The notes below the pieces were generated by a model. It saw only the letters and a list, made by a program, of their open reading frames with translations. It had not been told where the DNA came from and ran no database searches. From the NCBI GenBank assembly GCA_031280435.1, contig JAITGS010000003.1, positions 1-58,351 of the forward strand: DNA of 58,351 nt, in the 5' to 3' direction. Source of the stretch: Tannerellaceae bacterium (GTDB lineage Bacteria; Bacteroidota; Bacteroidia; Bacteroidales; Tannerellaceae). The position numbers were made by a program, and so were the translations under genes. The stretch's first letter is position 1. Each line of letters begins with the position of its first letter. Shown piece after piece: positions 1 through 8,525 of the stretch.

Positions 1-225
1 GACACATACTCAGCATGTTTTACTGGCAATTGCCTATAATTTAAAGCGCTCTCCTGGGATAGTTATGTCCAATTCGCTCAAATAGGGTCGAAATGGGCAT
101 ACAAATGGCTTGTATATCCTATTTTTAAGCCCCAAAGGACAAATTTCTTCAAATAAAACAAGAAGAGAAAACTGAAAAAAGAGAGAAAAATGAGGATTGC
201 TGCATTTTGCAAAGCTCTCAAAACT
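1..225. other. Intergenic DNA, nothing recognised
   Basis: AT-rich sequence at the left edge. I see no convincing gene, RNA or terminator. A short open frame on the minus strand runs from here into the tandem array that follows, but it has no family resemblance and its C-terminal half is antisense array, so it is not called. Confidence 0.6.
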
Positions 226-473
226 AAGCTCGCCGCTGCCGTCGAGGGCCTTCGTCCGAAAAAAATAAGCTCGCCGCTGCCGTCGAGGCCCTTCGCCCAA
301 AAAAAATAAGCTCGCCGCTGCCGTCGAGGGCCTTCATCCGAAAAAAATAAGCTCGCCGCTGCCGTCGAGGGCCTTCGTCCGAAAAAAATAAGCTCGCCGC
401 TGCCGTCGAGGGGCTTCGCCCAAAAAAAATATGCTTGCCGCTGCCGTCGAGGGCCTTCGTCCGGGAAGATTAT
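226..473. repeat. Tandem array 1, six units of exactly 41 bp
   Basis: The segment CTCGCCGCTGCCGTCGAG begins near 229 and recurs at 41-bp steps (unit anchors 228, 269, 310, 351, 392 and 433). It is an imperfect palindrome: CTCG-N-CG ends mirrored by CG-N-CGAG around a central 4 bp. The spacer between palindromes is GGCCTTCGTCC followed by an A-run and TAAG, with small variants (CCTTCGCCC, CCTTCATCC, GCTTCGCCC). It lies just downstream of the rsmD stop. No frame is kept, because 41 is not a multiple of three. Confidence 0.9.
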
Positions 474-495
474 CTGTGTCGATCGCCGGATAAAC

Positions 496-1032
496 TCAGC
501 CCCTGAAGAAGCTGAAGTTCACGGAGCCGTAAGCCCGTTGCTGCACGAATCCGGGAATGTCGGCAAAGCTGTGGGAGGCGGAATGTTCCATCACAAAGAG
601 GCCGTCCTCTTTGAGCAGCCCTTTGCGAAGTGCGAGAGGAGGAACGGTGGGGAGGGCGCTGTGGCTGTATGGCGGATCGGCGAAGATGAAGTCGAAGGGC
701 TCGCCTTTCCATTTTTGCATGAAGCGAAAGGCGTCGGTGCGAAACAGTTGCAGGGCGGAGGTTGGCAGCTCGGCGGCCACCTTGGTGATGAACGCGGCAT
801 GAGTGCGATGGTTTTCGACGGCGACAACGTGGGCGCATCCCCGTGAGATGAGTTCGAAGGAGATGCTGCCGGTGCCGGCAAAGAGGTCGAGGGCCCTGGC
901 TCCGTCGAGGTCTGTAATATTGGCAAGTACGTTGAAGAGGTTTTCTTTGGCGAAGTCGGTGGTGGGCCTTGCGCTGAAGTTCGACGGTATGGCGAAGCGG
1001 CGCCGTCCGTATATCCCGCTTATTATTCGCAT
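496..1032 (-). CDS. rsmD: 16S rRNA (guanine966-N2)-methyltransferase RsmD
   Basis: A 178-residue protein of the RsmD family, which methylates N2 of G966 in the 30S subunit using S-adenosylmethionine. It begins with MRIISGIYGRR, typical of RsmD. The SAM-binding motif LDLFAGTGSISFE is at about residues 49-60, and the catalytic DPPY motif at about 119-122. Length is normal for the family. Its start overlaps the end of the upstream DUF3822 gene by 10 bp, so the two are probably co-transcribed and translationally coupled. This pairing with DUF3822 is, from memory, common in Bacteroidales. Identification is firm. Confidence 0.95.
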   Translation of the reverse strand: MRIISGIYGRRRFAIPSNFSARPTTDFAKENLFNVLANITDLDGARALDLFAGTGSISFELISRGCAHVVAVENHRTHAAFITKVAAELPTSALQLFRTDAFRFMQKWKGEPFDFIFADPPYSHSALPTVPPLALRKGLLKEDGLFVMEHSASHSFADIPGFVQQRAYGSVNFSFFRG

Positions 1033-1847
1033 ACCGACATTAATATCAGGTCGACCGGCGCCTGGAGTATTTCTCCTCCAAGGAAATAAGCTTTGGCCGG
1101 GATTTCAATACTGTCGACATGCCTGATGAAGGTATGCAGCGTGAGTAGGGCCTGGTTGGTGACGGAGGCGTCGCCGGATATGGAAAGGCGATCGTTGAGC
1201 TGGTCGAGCCCGGCCTGCTTCCACACGTAGCAGAGGTAGTAGATGAAGTCGCTGGTCTGGTCGTAGGTGAAGGTATTGGCAAAGATGAGCCGGCTGTTGT
1301 TGAAGCAGCAAACGTCGACCATAGATTGCCGGACTATGGCGAACATGTGCGCCTGCTTCTCTCCCCTGCATTGCTTTTTGAACATTATGAGCTGCGATGT
1401 GACGTGATGCAGGAAGATAGGATTGGTGAGGGAGCGGGCGCAGAACTCGTAAACGTCTTCGTCGGCTGCAAAGACGAGTTCGGCCTGTTCGTCGTCTATG
1501 CGGTTTGAGAGGATGCGCTTCTCCGGCGCGAAAAAATTGTAGGCAAGCAGTTCGGAGCGCTTCTTGCTGTCGGCGCACTCGTCGGGCACGAGGGTGTATT
1601 GCTGGGTTACGCAAAGCACTTTGGTGCGCTTATAGTTCCAGATGAGGCAGTCGTTAGAGAAGAAGACTTCCTTCAGCGATTGCTTGTAGGGTATGGTTTC
1701 GTCGAACTCCACATCCCTGAAGAAGAAGCTCTGCGCCTCGGCCGGATTGTGTGCGGAAAAAGAAAATCCACCCGGCTTTAACCGGATGGACATTATATAC
1801 TTTTCCGAACTGTTGACATTCAACGTATCAGGGATGCTGATCGTCAT
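1023..1847 (-). CDS. DUF3822 family protein
   Basis: A 274-residue soluble protein resembling the Bacteroidota-specific DUF3822 family, whose function is not established. Recognisable features are the opening with several beta-strand-like segments, the central CNN/FANTFTYDQTSDFIYYLCYVWKQ stretch, and the C-terminal SISGDAS segment; this family looks ASKHA-like in overall pattern. No signal peptide or membrane segment is seen. It sits between a membrane-anchored protein (15 bp upstream) and rsmD (10-bp overlap), in one operon. The ATG at 1847 is used; a second in-frame ATG lies 18 codons in. Confidence 0.8.
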   Translation of the reverse strand: MTISIPDTLNVNSSEKYIMSIRLKPGGFSFSAHNPAEAQSFFFRDVEFDETIPYKQSLKEVFFSNDCLIWNYKRTKVLCVTQQYTLVPDECADSKKRSELLAYNFFAPEKRILSNRIDDEQAELVFAADEDVYEFCARSLTNPIFLHHVTSQLIMFKKQCRGEKQAHMFAIVRQSMVDVCCFNNSRLIFANTFTYDQTSDFIYYLCYVWKQAGLDQLNDRLSISGDASVTNQALLTLHTFIRHVDSIEIPAKAYFLGGEILQAPVDLILMSVCE

Positions 1848-1862
1848 GATGCTCAGTATGCT

Positions 1863-2513
1863 TTAGAGGTCTTCCCAATTGCCGGCATAGTTGTTGATTT
1901 CTTCGAGCGATCCGACGCGCCGTCCGGGATACTTCTTCAGCGTGAGGGCTACGGCGTCGAGGTTGACTATGAGCTGCCTGTTGAGGCCGCGCAGATAGTC
2001 GTCGTATGATACGGATGCTTCGAATACTTTCACCGAATATCCCGACGGCGAGAGGATGGTGGCGGTATCCATATTGAACTCAAGCGGCGTACCGTCGCTC
2101 TTTTTGACGTTCGGAACGAACCTCAGGTCGGCGGCGTTGAAACCTGAGCCGAAGAGTGTGTCCTTGGCCAGAATCCAGAAGGTATCTCTGGTGATAAAGC
2201 CTTTCTTGATGGCTTCCTGCTCGGTCATGCCGGCCTCGAGCTGTTCGTCGGTCAGGACTCCCTCTTTCATGATGAAGGGGAGCTTTTCGTTGTTCAGAAA
2301 TTCGGCGAGCCTGTCGAAGCTCGGCGTATGCTCCTTGTATACGTTCTTGTATTCAATCTGAGCTTTACGGATGTCGATAAGACGAGCGATGATAGCTGTT
2401 TCTCTGATTTTCTGCTCATTCTGGAAAGTAATAGGAACGAGCAAGCTTGCATAGCACATGTAGGCCAGCAGTAAAACTGCGCCTAAGAGGATGATTCTAA
2501 TTGTAATCTTCAT
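1863..2513 (-). CDS. Conserved membrane-anchored protein, unknown function
   Basis: A 216-residue protein starting MKITIRIILLGAVLLLAYMC, i.e. a single N-terminal membrane segment with the rest predicted outside the cytoplasm. A longer frame could begin at a TTG at 2549, but the ATG at 2513 gives a proper hydrophobic N-terminus and follows a promoter-like box at 2547-2554, so I chose it. The body is mixed helix/strand with acidic stretches (residues from about 30: ETAIIARLIDIRKAQIEYK, coiled-coil-like). I recognise it as the kind of protein found beside DUF3822 and rsmD in Bacteroidales, but assign no function. Confidence 0.75.
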   Translation of the reverse strand: MKITIRIILLGAVLLLAYMCYASLLVPITFQNEQKIRETAIIARLIDIRKAQIEYKNVYKEHTPSFDRLAEFLNNEKLPFIMKEGVLTDEQLEAGMTEQEAIKKGFITRDTFWILAKDTLFGSGFNAADLRFVPNVKKSDGTPLEFNMDTATILSPSGYSVKVFEASVSYDDYLRGLNRQLIVNLDAVALTLKKYPGRRVGSLEEINNYAGNWEDL

Positions 2514-2546
2514 GGTGGTATAATGATTTTTAAATTGTTTGCCCGG

Positions 2547-2554
2547 CAAATTTA
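2547..2554 (-). promoter_or_regulatory. Predicted -7 box TAAATTTG
   Basis: On the minus strand this matches the Bacteroidota consensus TAnnTTTG. It lies 33 bp before the ATG at 2513 and would drive the operon of the membrane protein, DUF3822 and rsmD. No clear -33 TTTG was found. Confidence 0.5.
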
Positions 2555-2606
2555 AAAAAGAATATTTAATGTCCTATCTTTAACCGAAAAAAAATATTGT
2601 TTCCCT

Positions 2607-4025
2607 ATGACTGTACACTCACTATCCGAACGTATTTTGATGCATTTCCCGCATTCGCCTACCGACGACCAGACGCTGGCCATTCACGCACTGACGGCAT
2701 TTCTATCCGACACATATAATAATAAGCAGGTTTTCCTGCTGAAGGGTTATGCCGGTACGGGCAAGACTTCGCTTGTTGCCGCGCTTGTCAAGGCTCTGGC
2801 TCAGATGAACCGGAAAAGCGTCTTGCTTGCTCCTACGGGGCGGGCTGCCAAGGTCTTCTCTGCGTATGCCGGATGCAAGGCCTGGACTATCCACAGGAGG
2901 ATATACAGGCAAAAGGCTTTCTCAGGCGAGCCGGCCGCCTTCACGCTTGCTCCTAACCCGCACCGCCACGCCTTGTTTATAGTGGATGAAGCCTCAATGA
3001 TTGCCGATCGGGAAACCGAGGGAGGGACTGCCTTCGGATCAGGACGCTTGCTGGCCGACCTGCTGCACTTTGTTTACTCGGCAGAGGGCTGCCGCCTCAT
3101 ATTGATGGGCGACGATGCCCAGCTTCCTCCCGTGATGCTTGCCGAGAGCCCGGCTCTGCAGGCCGAGCTGTTGCGCTCCGGATATGCGCTGACGGTGACG
3201 GAGGCGGCTCTCACCCAGGTGGTCAGGCACGAGGCCAACTCCGACATACTCCTGAACGCAACAGCGCTGCGGCAGGCTTTGCATGAGGAGAAAACATCCG
3301 TCATGCCCAAAATCCGTCTCTCGCCAAAGGGGAATATCATCAAGGTGGAAGGAAATGAAATCATAGAGGAGATTGCATCGGCCTACGCTCGCGACGGCAT
3401 CGACAGCACTATGGTGGTGGTGCGCTCCAACAGCAGGGCCCGGATGTACAACGCAGGCATACGCAGCCGCATCCTCTATCACGAGGAAGAGCTCTCGGCA
3501 GGCGACAGGCTCATGGTGGCGCGCAACAACTACGTGCAGCCGGCAGGCATCGAAGGCTTAGACTTCCTGGCCAACGGAGAGATAGTGCAGGTGATAAGAG
3601 TTATGCATACAGCCGAAGCTCATGGCTTCAGCTTTGCCGACCTTCTTATCGGATTGCCCGACTACGAGGCAGAGGTCGAGATAAAAGTCATTGTAGACGC
3701 CCTTCAATCCGAGGCGCCCGCCCTCACCCGCGAAGAGAACGAGCGACTCTTCCAAGCCGTATGGAACGACCTGGAGCATATCTCCGCCAAAGCAGAAAAG
3801 ATGAAAACACTGAAAGCCGACCTGCTATACAACGCCGTACAGGTGAAATACGCATACGCCATAACATGCCACAAGGCACAGGGAGGGCAATGGAAAAACG
3901 TTTTTCTCGACACAGGCTCCTTCGCCCACGAAACCACCGATCGCGAATTCTACCGCTGGCTATACACAGCACTGACGAGAGCCGAAGCAAGGCTCTACAT
4001 CGTGAACCCTAAGCTACTTACATAA
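2607..4025 (+). CDS. RecD-like ATP-dependent DNA helicase (SF1B)
   Basis: A 472-residue superfamily 1 helicase of the RecD/AAA_30 type. Walker A is GYAGTGKTS at about residues 47-55, Walker B DEASM at 127-131, and the C-terminal UvrD_C_2-type motif (ITCHKAQGGQWKNVFLD, then ALTRAEARLYIV) is at about 428-468. It is shorter than full RecD or RecD2 and lacks obvious N-terminal extensions, like the stand-alone AAA_30 helicases of Bacteroidota often annotated as ATP-dependent endonucleases or exodeoxyribonucleases. No recB/recC lies nearby, so a role in RecBCD cannot be inferred. A TATCTTTA box precedes it at about 2574. Confidence 0.85.
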   Translation: MTVHSLSERILMHFPHSPTDDQTLAIHALTAFLSDTYNNKQVFLLKGYAGTGKTSLVAALVKALAQMNRKSVLLAPTGRAAKVFSAYAGCKAWTIHRRIYRQKAFSGEPAAFTLAPNPHRHALFIVDEASMIADRETEGGTAFGSGRLLADLLHFVYSAEGCRLILMGDDAQLPPVMLAESPALQAELLRSGYALTVTEAALTQVVRHEANSDILLNATALRQALHEEKTSVMPKIRLSPKGNIIKVEGNEIIEEIASAYARDGIDSTMVVVRSNSRARMYNAGIRSRILYHEEELSAGDRLMVARNNYVQPAGIEGLDFLANGEIVQVIRVMHTAEAHGFSFADLLIGLPDYEAEVEIKVIVDALQSEAPALTREENERLFQAVWNDLEHISAKAEKMKTLKADLLYNAVQVKYAYAITCHKAQGGQWKNVFLDTGSFAHETTDREFYRWLYTALTRAEARLYIVNPKLLT

Positions 4026-4078
4026 ATATACGGGGTGGCCCCATGCCCTCTTATCGCAGGCACAGAGACGGGGAGGCT

Positions 4079-5866
4079 TCAGTCGAGCTTCAATACCGCC
4101 AGGAAGGCTTTCTGAGGCACTTCCACCGTGCCGATTTGCTTCATACGCTTTTTACCTTCCTTCTGCTTCTCGAGCAGCTTGCGCTTGCGGCTGATGTCGC
4201 CCCCGTAGCATTTGGCGGTGACGTCTTTGCGGACGGCCTTAACGGTCTCCCGGGCGATGATCTTCGAGCCTATGGCGGCCTGGATGGCTATGTCGAACTG
4301 CTGCCGCGGGATTAGCTCCTTCAGCTTCTCGCACATCTTGCGGCCGAAGCTTGCGCTGTTATCAACGTGAGTAAGGGTGGAGAGGGCATCCACAGGCTCG
4401 CCGTTCAGCAGTATGTCGAGCTTCACCAGCTTGCCCGGCCTGAAGTCTTGCAGATGATAGTCGAAGGAAGCATACCCCTTGGAGATGCTCTTGAGCTTGT
4501 CGTAGAAGTCTATCACTATCTCCCCCAAAGGTATATCATAGAATATCTCTACCCGATCGCCCGATATGTATTCCTGCTTGATGAGTATGCCGCGCTTGCC
4601 GAGGCATAGCGTCATGATGGGGCCTATGTATGTAGTGTTGGTGATGACAGAGGCGCGGATGTACGGCTCGTCTATGTGCTCGATGAGCGTCGGATCGGGA
4701 AGGCCGCCGGGGTTATGCACCTCGGTGCAGGTGCCCTTTTTGTCGTACACCTTATACGACACATTAGGCACGGTGGTGATCACCTCCATGCCGAACTCGC
4801 GGTCGAGGCGTTCCTGCACAATCTCCATGTGGAGCAGCCCAAGGAAGCCGCATCTGAAGCCGAAACCCAGAGCCACCGAGCTCTCCGGCTGGAACGTCAG
4901 CGACGCATCATTGAGCCGAAGCTTCTCCAGCGACGTGCGCAGGTTCTCGAAATCTTCGCTGTCTATCGGATAGACCCCGGCGAACACCATAGGCTTCACC
5001 TCCTCGAATCCCGCAATAGCCTCGCGGGCGCCGCCCTTCAGGTGGGTGATGGTATCGCCAACGCGCACCTCGGCCGATGTTTTTATGCCGGATATGATGT
5101 AACCCACGTCGCCCGTAGAGATCTCGCTGCGCGGCGACATCTCCAGCTTGAGCACCCCCACCTCGTCGGCGTCGTATTCCTTGCCGGTGGCTATGAACTT
5201 CACCATGTCGCCTTTGCGAATCACCCCGTTCACCACCTTAAAGTAAGCAATGATGCCGCGGAAGGAGTTGAACACCGAGTCGAAAATGAGGCATTGCAGC
5301 GGAGCGCCGGGATCGCCTTTGGGCGCCGGAACCTTCTCCACTATGGTGTCGAGGATGCGGAACACGCCCTCGCCCGTTTTGCCGCTGGCCCGCAGTATGG
5401 CCTCGCGCGGGCATCCGAGCAGCTCCACAATCTGGTCTTCCACCTCGTCGGGCATGGCGCTGGGCAGGTCTATCTTGTTTATCACCGGGATGATTTCGAG
5501 GTCGTGCTCAATGGCCATGTACAGGTTTGATATGGTTTGAGCCTGAATGCCCTGCGCCGCGTCCACAATCAGCAGGGCTCCTTCGCAGGCGGCAATAGAT
5601 CGAGACACCTCGTAGGAGAAATCAACATGGCCGGGAGTGTCTATAAGGTTCAGTATGTACGGCTCGCCGCCCAGCTCGTATTCCATCTGTATGGCATGGC
5701 TCTTGATGGTGATGCCGCGTTCGCGCTCGAGCTCCATATCGTCCAGCACTTGCGCCTGCATGTTGGCTGCATCTATGGTTTTAGTATATTCCAGGAGCCT
5801 GTCGGCAAGGGTGCTCTTGCCGTGGTCAATGTGAGCTATAATGCAGAAGTTGCGAATATGTTTCAT
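4079..5866 (-). CDS. lepA: Elongation factor 4 (LepA)
   Basis: A 595-residue translational GTPase that can back-translocate or remodel stalled ribosomes. The G1 motif AHIDHGKS is at residues 11-18, the G3 motif DTPGHVDF near 77-84, and the NKID G4 motif near 130. The LepA-specific C-terminal segment [25 protein letters not shown] is present. Length is exactly what the family shows. It is transcribed alone, converging on the RecD-like helicase gene, with a good -7 box 24 bp upstream of the ATG. Identification is firm. Confidence 0.98.
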   Translation of the reverse strand: MKHIRNFCIIAHIDHGKSTLADRLLEYTKTIDAANMQAQVLDDMELERERGITIKSHAIQMEYELGGEPYILNLIDTPGHVDFSYEVSRSIAACEGALLIVDAAQGIQAQTISNLYMAIEHDLEIIPVINKIDLPSAMPDEVEDQIVELLGCPREAILRASGKTGEGVFRILDTIVEKVPAPKGDPGAPLQCLIFDSVFNSFRGIIAYFKVVNGVIRKGDMVKFIATGKEYDADEVGVLKLEMSPRSEISTGDVGYIISGIKTSAEVRVGDTITHLKGGAREAIAGFEEVKPMVFAGVYPIDSEDFENLRTSLEKLRLNDASLTFQPESSVALGFGFRCGFLGLLHMEIVQERLDREFGMEVITTVPNVSYKVYDKKGTCTEVHNPGGLPDPTLIEHIDEPYIRASVITNTTYIGPIMTLCLGKRGILIKQEYISGDRVEIFYDIPLGEIVIDFYDKLKSISKGYASFDYHLQDFRPGKLVKLDILLNGEPVDALSTLTHVDNSASFGRKMCEKLKELIPRQQFDIAIQAAIGSKIIARETVKAVRKDVTAKCYGGDISRKRKLLEKQKEGKKRMKQIGTVEVPQKAFLAVLKLD

Positions 5867-5889
5867 TGTTACATTGTTTATTGAGCGGG

Positions 5890-5897
5890 CAAAGATA
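5890..5897 (-). promoter_or_regulatory. Predicted -7 box TATCTTTG of lepA
   Basis: This is an exact match to TAnnTTTG on the minus strand, 24 bp upstream of the lepA ATG. The tandem palindrome array starts less than 100 bp further upstream. Confidence 0.6.
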
Positions 5898-5977
5898 GAC
5901 AGATTAAGCGGAAAACCGGCGCAGCTGCGGTTGAGGCCGGGGCATCACCACCCACAGCCTGTGCAGTGGCGGGGCCC

Positions 5978-6835
5978 GATGCCGCAGCGGCAAAGCAAAT
6001 TTTTTTTCCCCGCCCCTTTGCCGCAGCGGCAAAATGCCCGGCAAAACCGTTTGGAACCAATGCCGCAGCGGCAAAGCCCTCAAATCGACTTCCGGAGGCC
6101 TTTGCCGCTGCCAACTTGTCCCCAAATCGCTTTCCGGAGCCCTTTGCCGCTGCCAATTTGTCCGCAAATCAACTTTCAGCGACCAATGCCGGCCCTTATC
6201 ACCCCCAAAAACGGCCTTTTTTGCCCATTGCCGCAGCGGCAGAGCCTTCCCGCAAAAAAATTGGCCCCATTGCCGCAGCGGCAAAGGTATGAGAGGGGTA
6301 GGCCGGCCCCATTGCCGCAGCGGCAAAGGTATGAGAGGGGTAGGCCGAGGCCATTGCCGCAGCGGCAAAGGTATGAGAGGGGTAGGCCGGGCGGGTCAAT
6401 GCAGGTGCTGCAAAGCCGATTTTTTTTCAGGCCTTATTGCATCAGCTGCATTTTGCCCCGGAAATTAATTTGGAGCCAATGCAGGACATGCAAAGGCCCC
6501 AAATCGACTTCCGGAGGCCTTTGCCGCTGCCAACTTGTCCCCAAATCGCTTTCCGGAGGCCAATGCAGCTGCCAATTTGTCCCCAAATCGCTTTTTTGTA
6601 ACCGATGCAAGCCTTAATTTACCCCCAAAACGGCCTTTTTTGCCCTTTGCATGTCATGCAGAGGCTTCCCGCAAATAATTTGGGCCCTTTGCATGTCCTG
6701 CAAAGGGATGAGAGGGGCTGGCCGGGGCCTTTGCATGTCCTGCATTGGGATGGGAGGGGTCGGCCGGGGCCTCTGCATGTCCTGCATTGGGATGGGGGAG
6801 GCGATTTGGGGCCGTTGTGCATTAATCACGGGCAT
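5978..6835. repeat. Tandem array 2, about 20 palindromic units at 42-bp spacing
   Basis: This fills the space between divergent lepA and xerD. The 'GC' opening of the palindrome sits at about 5981, 6020, 6062, 6104, 6146, 6188, 6230, 6272, 6314, 6356, 6401, 6439, 6481, 6523, 6565, 6607, 6649, 6691, 6733 and 6775, with a weaker one near 6819; nearly every step is 42 bp. The palindrome differs along the array: TTGCCGCAGCGGCAAA, GCAGGTGCTGC, TTGCATCAGCTGCATT, GCAGGACATGC, GCATGTCATGC and GCATGTCCTGC. Spacers fall into a few types, one ending in GAGAGGGG(T/C)(A/T/G)GGCCGG and one carrying CCAAATCG(A/C)(C/T)TTCCGGAG. The last unit abuts the xerD promoter. Confidence 0.9.
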
Positions 6836-6839
6836 GCGC

Positions 6840-6847
6840 TATCTTTG
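6840..6847 (+). promoter_or_regulatory. Predicted -7 box TATCTTTG of xerD
   Basis: An exact TAnnTTTG match, 24 bp upstream of the xerD ATG. A GTTG at 6814-6817 is a possible weak -33 element. The box directly follows the last unit of array 2, so anything bound to the array could affect this promoter. Confidence 0.6.
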
Positions 6848-6870
6848 CAGGCAAAACAAAAGGCTATGCT

Positions 6871-7788
6871 ATGAGCAACACAACAGCTATCATCAAAAAA
6901 TATCACACATATATCAGCTTGGAAAGAGGACTTTCCGGCAATTCCATAGAGGCATACATGACAGACCTCGACAAGCTGATGCGATTTGCCGGGGAGGAGG
7001 GCCTGGCCTACGAATCCCTGACCTACGACAACCTGCGGCAGTTCGTCGCCAAGCTGCACGGCCTGGGCATCTGCCCGCGCTCGCAGGCGAGAATCGTATC
7101 GGGCGTAAAGTCCTTCTATCGCTTCCTTGTCCTGGAAGATTATATCACGGCCGACCCCTCGGAGCTGCTCGAAATGCCGAGGATTGGCCTCAGGCTGCCC
7201 GAAGCGCTCTCGCTCGCCGAAGTGAATGCCGTCATCGACAGCATAGACCTAAGCGCAGCCGAGGGGCCGCGCAACCGTGCCATGCTGGAGGTACTGTACA
7301 GCTGCGGGCTGCGGGTATCCGAACTTGTGGCGCTGCGATGCAGCGATATTTATGCCCGCGAAGGATTTATCAAAGTGGAAGGAAAAGGAAGCAAGCAACG
7401 CATTGTGCCCATATCCGATACGGCCCTGGAAGAGATAGCAGGCTATGCCGTGCTGCGCAGCAGTCAGTCTATAAAGAAGGGAAGCGAAGACATTCTGTTC
7501 CTCAACCGCCGCGGCTCGAAGCTCTCCCGCGTCATGGTCTTCCTTATTATAAAGCAGCATGCGGAGCTGGCCGGCATACGCAAGAGCGTCAGCCCGCATA
7601 CCTTCCGGCACTCCTTCGCCACACATCTGCTGGAAGGAGGAGCCAACCTACGGGCCATACAGGCAATGCTGGGCCACGAACAGCTCACCACCACGGCTAT
7701 CTACATACATCTCGACCGCGACTCGCTGCGGAGGGAGATACTTGCATATCATCCGAGAAACAAAAAACAACATAGCACAGCCACATGA
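6871..7788 (+). CDS. xerD: Site-specific tyrosine recombinase XerD
   Basis: A 305-residue XerC/XerD-type recombinase that resolves chromosome dimers at dif together with a partner. The N-terminal SAM-like DNA-binding domain (residues 1-105) includes the typical ISLERGLSGNSIEAY. The catalytic residues can be read: Arg148 in CGLRVSELVALR, Lys near 172-175 in GKGSKQR, His243 and Arg246 in PHTFRHSFATHLLEGGANL, His269 in LGHEQLTTTAIY, and nucleophile Tyr278. Length is normal. The stop codon overlaps the start of the next gene (ATGA at 7785), so the two genes are coupled. Confidence 0.95.
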   Translation: MSNTTAIIKKYHTYISLERGLSGNSIEAYMTDLDKLMRFAGEEGLAYESLTYDNLRQFVAKLHGLGICPRSQARIVSGVKSFYRFLVLEDYITADPSELLEMPRIGLRLPEALSLAEVNAVIDSIDLSAAEGPRNRAMLEVLYSCGLRVSELVALRCSDIYAREGFIKVEGKGSKQRIVPISDTALEEIAGYAVLRSSQSIKKGSEDILFLNRRGSKLSRVMVFLIIKQHAELAGIRKSVSPHTFRHSFATHLLEGGANLRAIQAMLGHEQLTTTAIYIHLDRDSLRREILAYHPRNKKQHSTAT

Positions 7789-8525
7789 AAAAGCTTATCA
7801 CCATACACCCCGCTTTCCTGTCCTTAGAGCCGGAGCTTAGCCGCATACCGGAGAACTTCGACAGCCAAGGCGAGCTGCTCTACCGCGGACGCAACACCAT
7901 AAAGCTGTTCGACATGGATTATCATATCCTCAACGTGAAGCGATACAAACGACCGAGCTTCTGCAACCGCATCATCTACACATTCTTCAGGAAGACCAAG
8001 GCCGAGCGTGCCTATCTCAACTCCGAGGAGATTGTCCGCCGGGGATTCAACTCGCCGCAGCCCGTTGCATGGCTCGCCGTCAGGAAAGGCGGACTGATAA
8101 CGGACGCCTTCTACATCTCCAGCCATGAAGATGAGTACAACCGCAACATGTACGAGTTCGGCCAAGGAGGTACGGAAGGCCGCGAGCATATCCTTACGGC
8201 TTTTGCACGGTATACGGCCGCACTGCACGAAGCCGGTATCTTCCACCACGACTATTCGCCCGGCAACATACTCTTCTCCCTGCACAACGGACGGGCAGAG
8301 TTTTGCCTTGTAGATACCAACCGTATGAGCTTCGGGGATGTGTCGATTGCACGGGGATGCTCCGCCTTTGCCGCTCTGTGGGGCTCGGCCGACATCTTCG
8401 AATTCATAGCCGACCGCTACGCCGATGCACGCAAAACCAGCGCCAGGCTATGCCGCCGCCTCATATCGCGCCGCCGTAAAATCTTCTGGCGCAGATATGC
8501 CTCAAAGCACGGCATGCCCTATTGA
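7785..8525 (+). CDS. Lipopolysaccharide kinase-like protein (Kdo/WaaP, InaA family)
   Basis: A 246-residue protein with an atypical protein-kinase fold of the Kdo/WaaP family, members of which phosphorylate sugars of the LPS inner core. The likely ATP-contact lysine is near residue 52 (LNVKRYKRP). The catalytic loop HHDYSPGN lies at 154-161, and the metal-binding Asp in DTNR at 177-180. The C-terminus is strongly basic (RRLISRRRKIFWRRYASKHG), fitting membrane contact. It is coupled to xerD by an ATGA overlap and converges on a glycosyltransferase gene with which it shares 7 bp, an LPS-related neighbour. The exact substrate is not shown by sequence. Confidence 0.85.
   Translation: MKKLITIHPAFLSLEPELSRIPENFDSQGELLYRGRNTIKLFDMDYHILNVKRYKRPSFCNRIIYTFFRKTKAERAYLNSEEIVRRGFNSPQPVAWLAVRKGGLITDAFYISSHEDEYNRNMYEFGQGGTEGREHILTAFARYTAALHEAGIFHHDYSPGNILFSLHNGRAEFCLVDTNRMSFGDVSIARGCSAFAALWGSADIFEFIADRYADARKTSARLCRRLISRRRKIFWRRYASKHGMPY

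Noticed and set aside
34-300. 88-residue minus-strand ORF
   Set aside because: Runs into array 1, shows no family resemblance, and has a biased composition.
2514-2549. TTG start at 2549 for the membrane-anchored protein
   Set aside because: It would place a polar stretch before the membrane segment and overlap the promoter box; the ATG at 2513 is better.
4026-4078. Terminator between the helicase and lepA (GGGGTGGCCCC)
   Set aside because: The stem is too short and lacks a T-run.
5978-6835. CRISPR array (short repeats with spacers of constant length)
   Set aside because: The repeats are only 11-17 bp and vary between units, while the spacers are shared between units. This is the reverse of a CRISPR array. 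No cas genes are present.
5878-6835. Several ORFs of 70-260 residues on both strands, rich in Ala-Ala or Cys-Arg-Ser-Gly repeats
   Set aside because: They are translations of the 42-bp array in different frames; none has a start region or family match.
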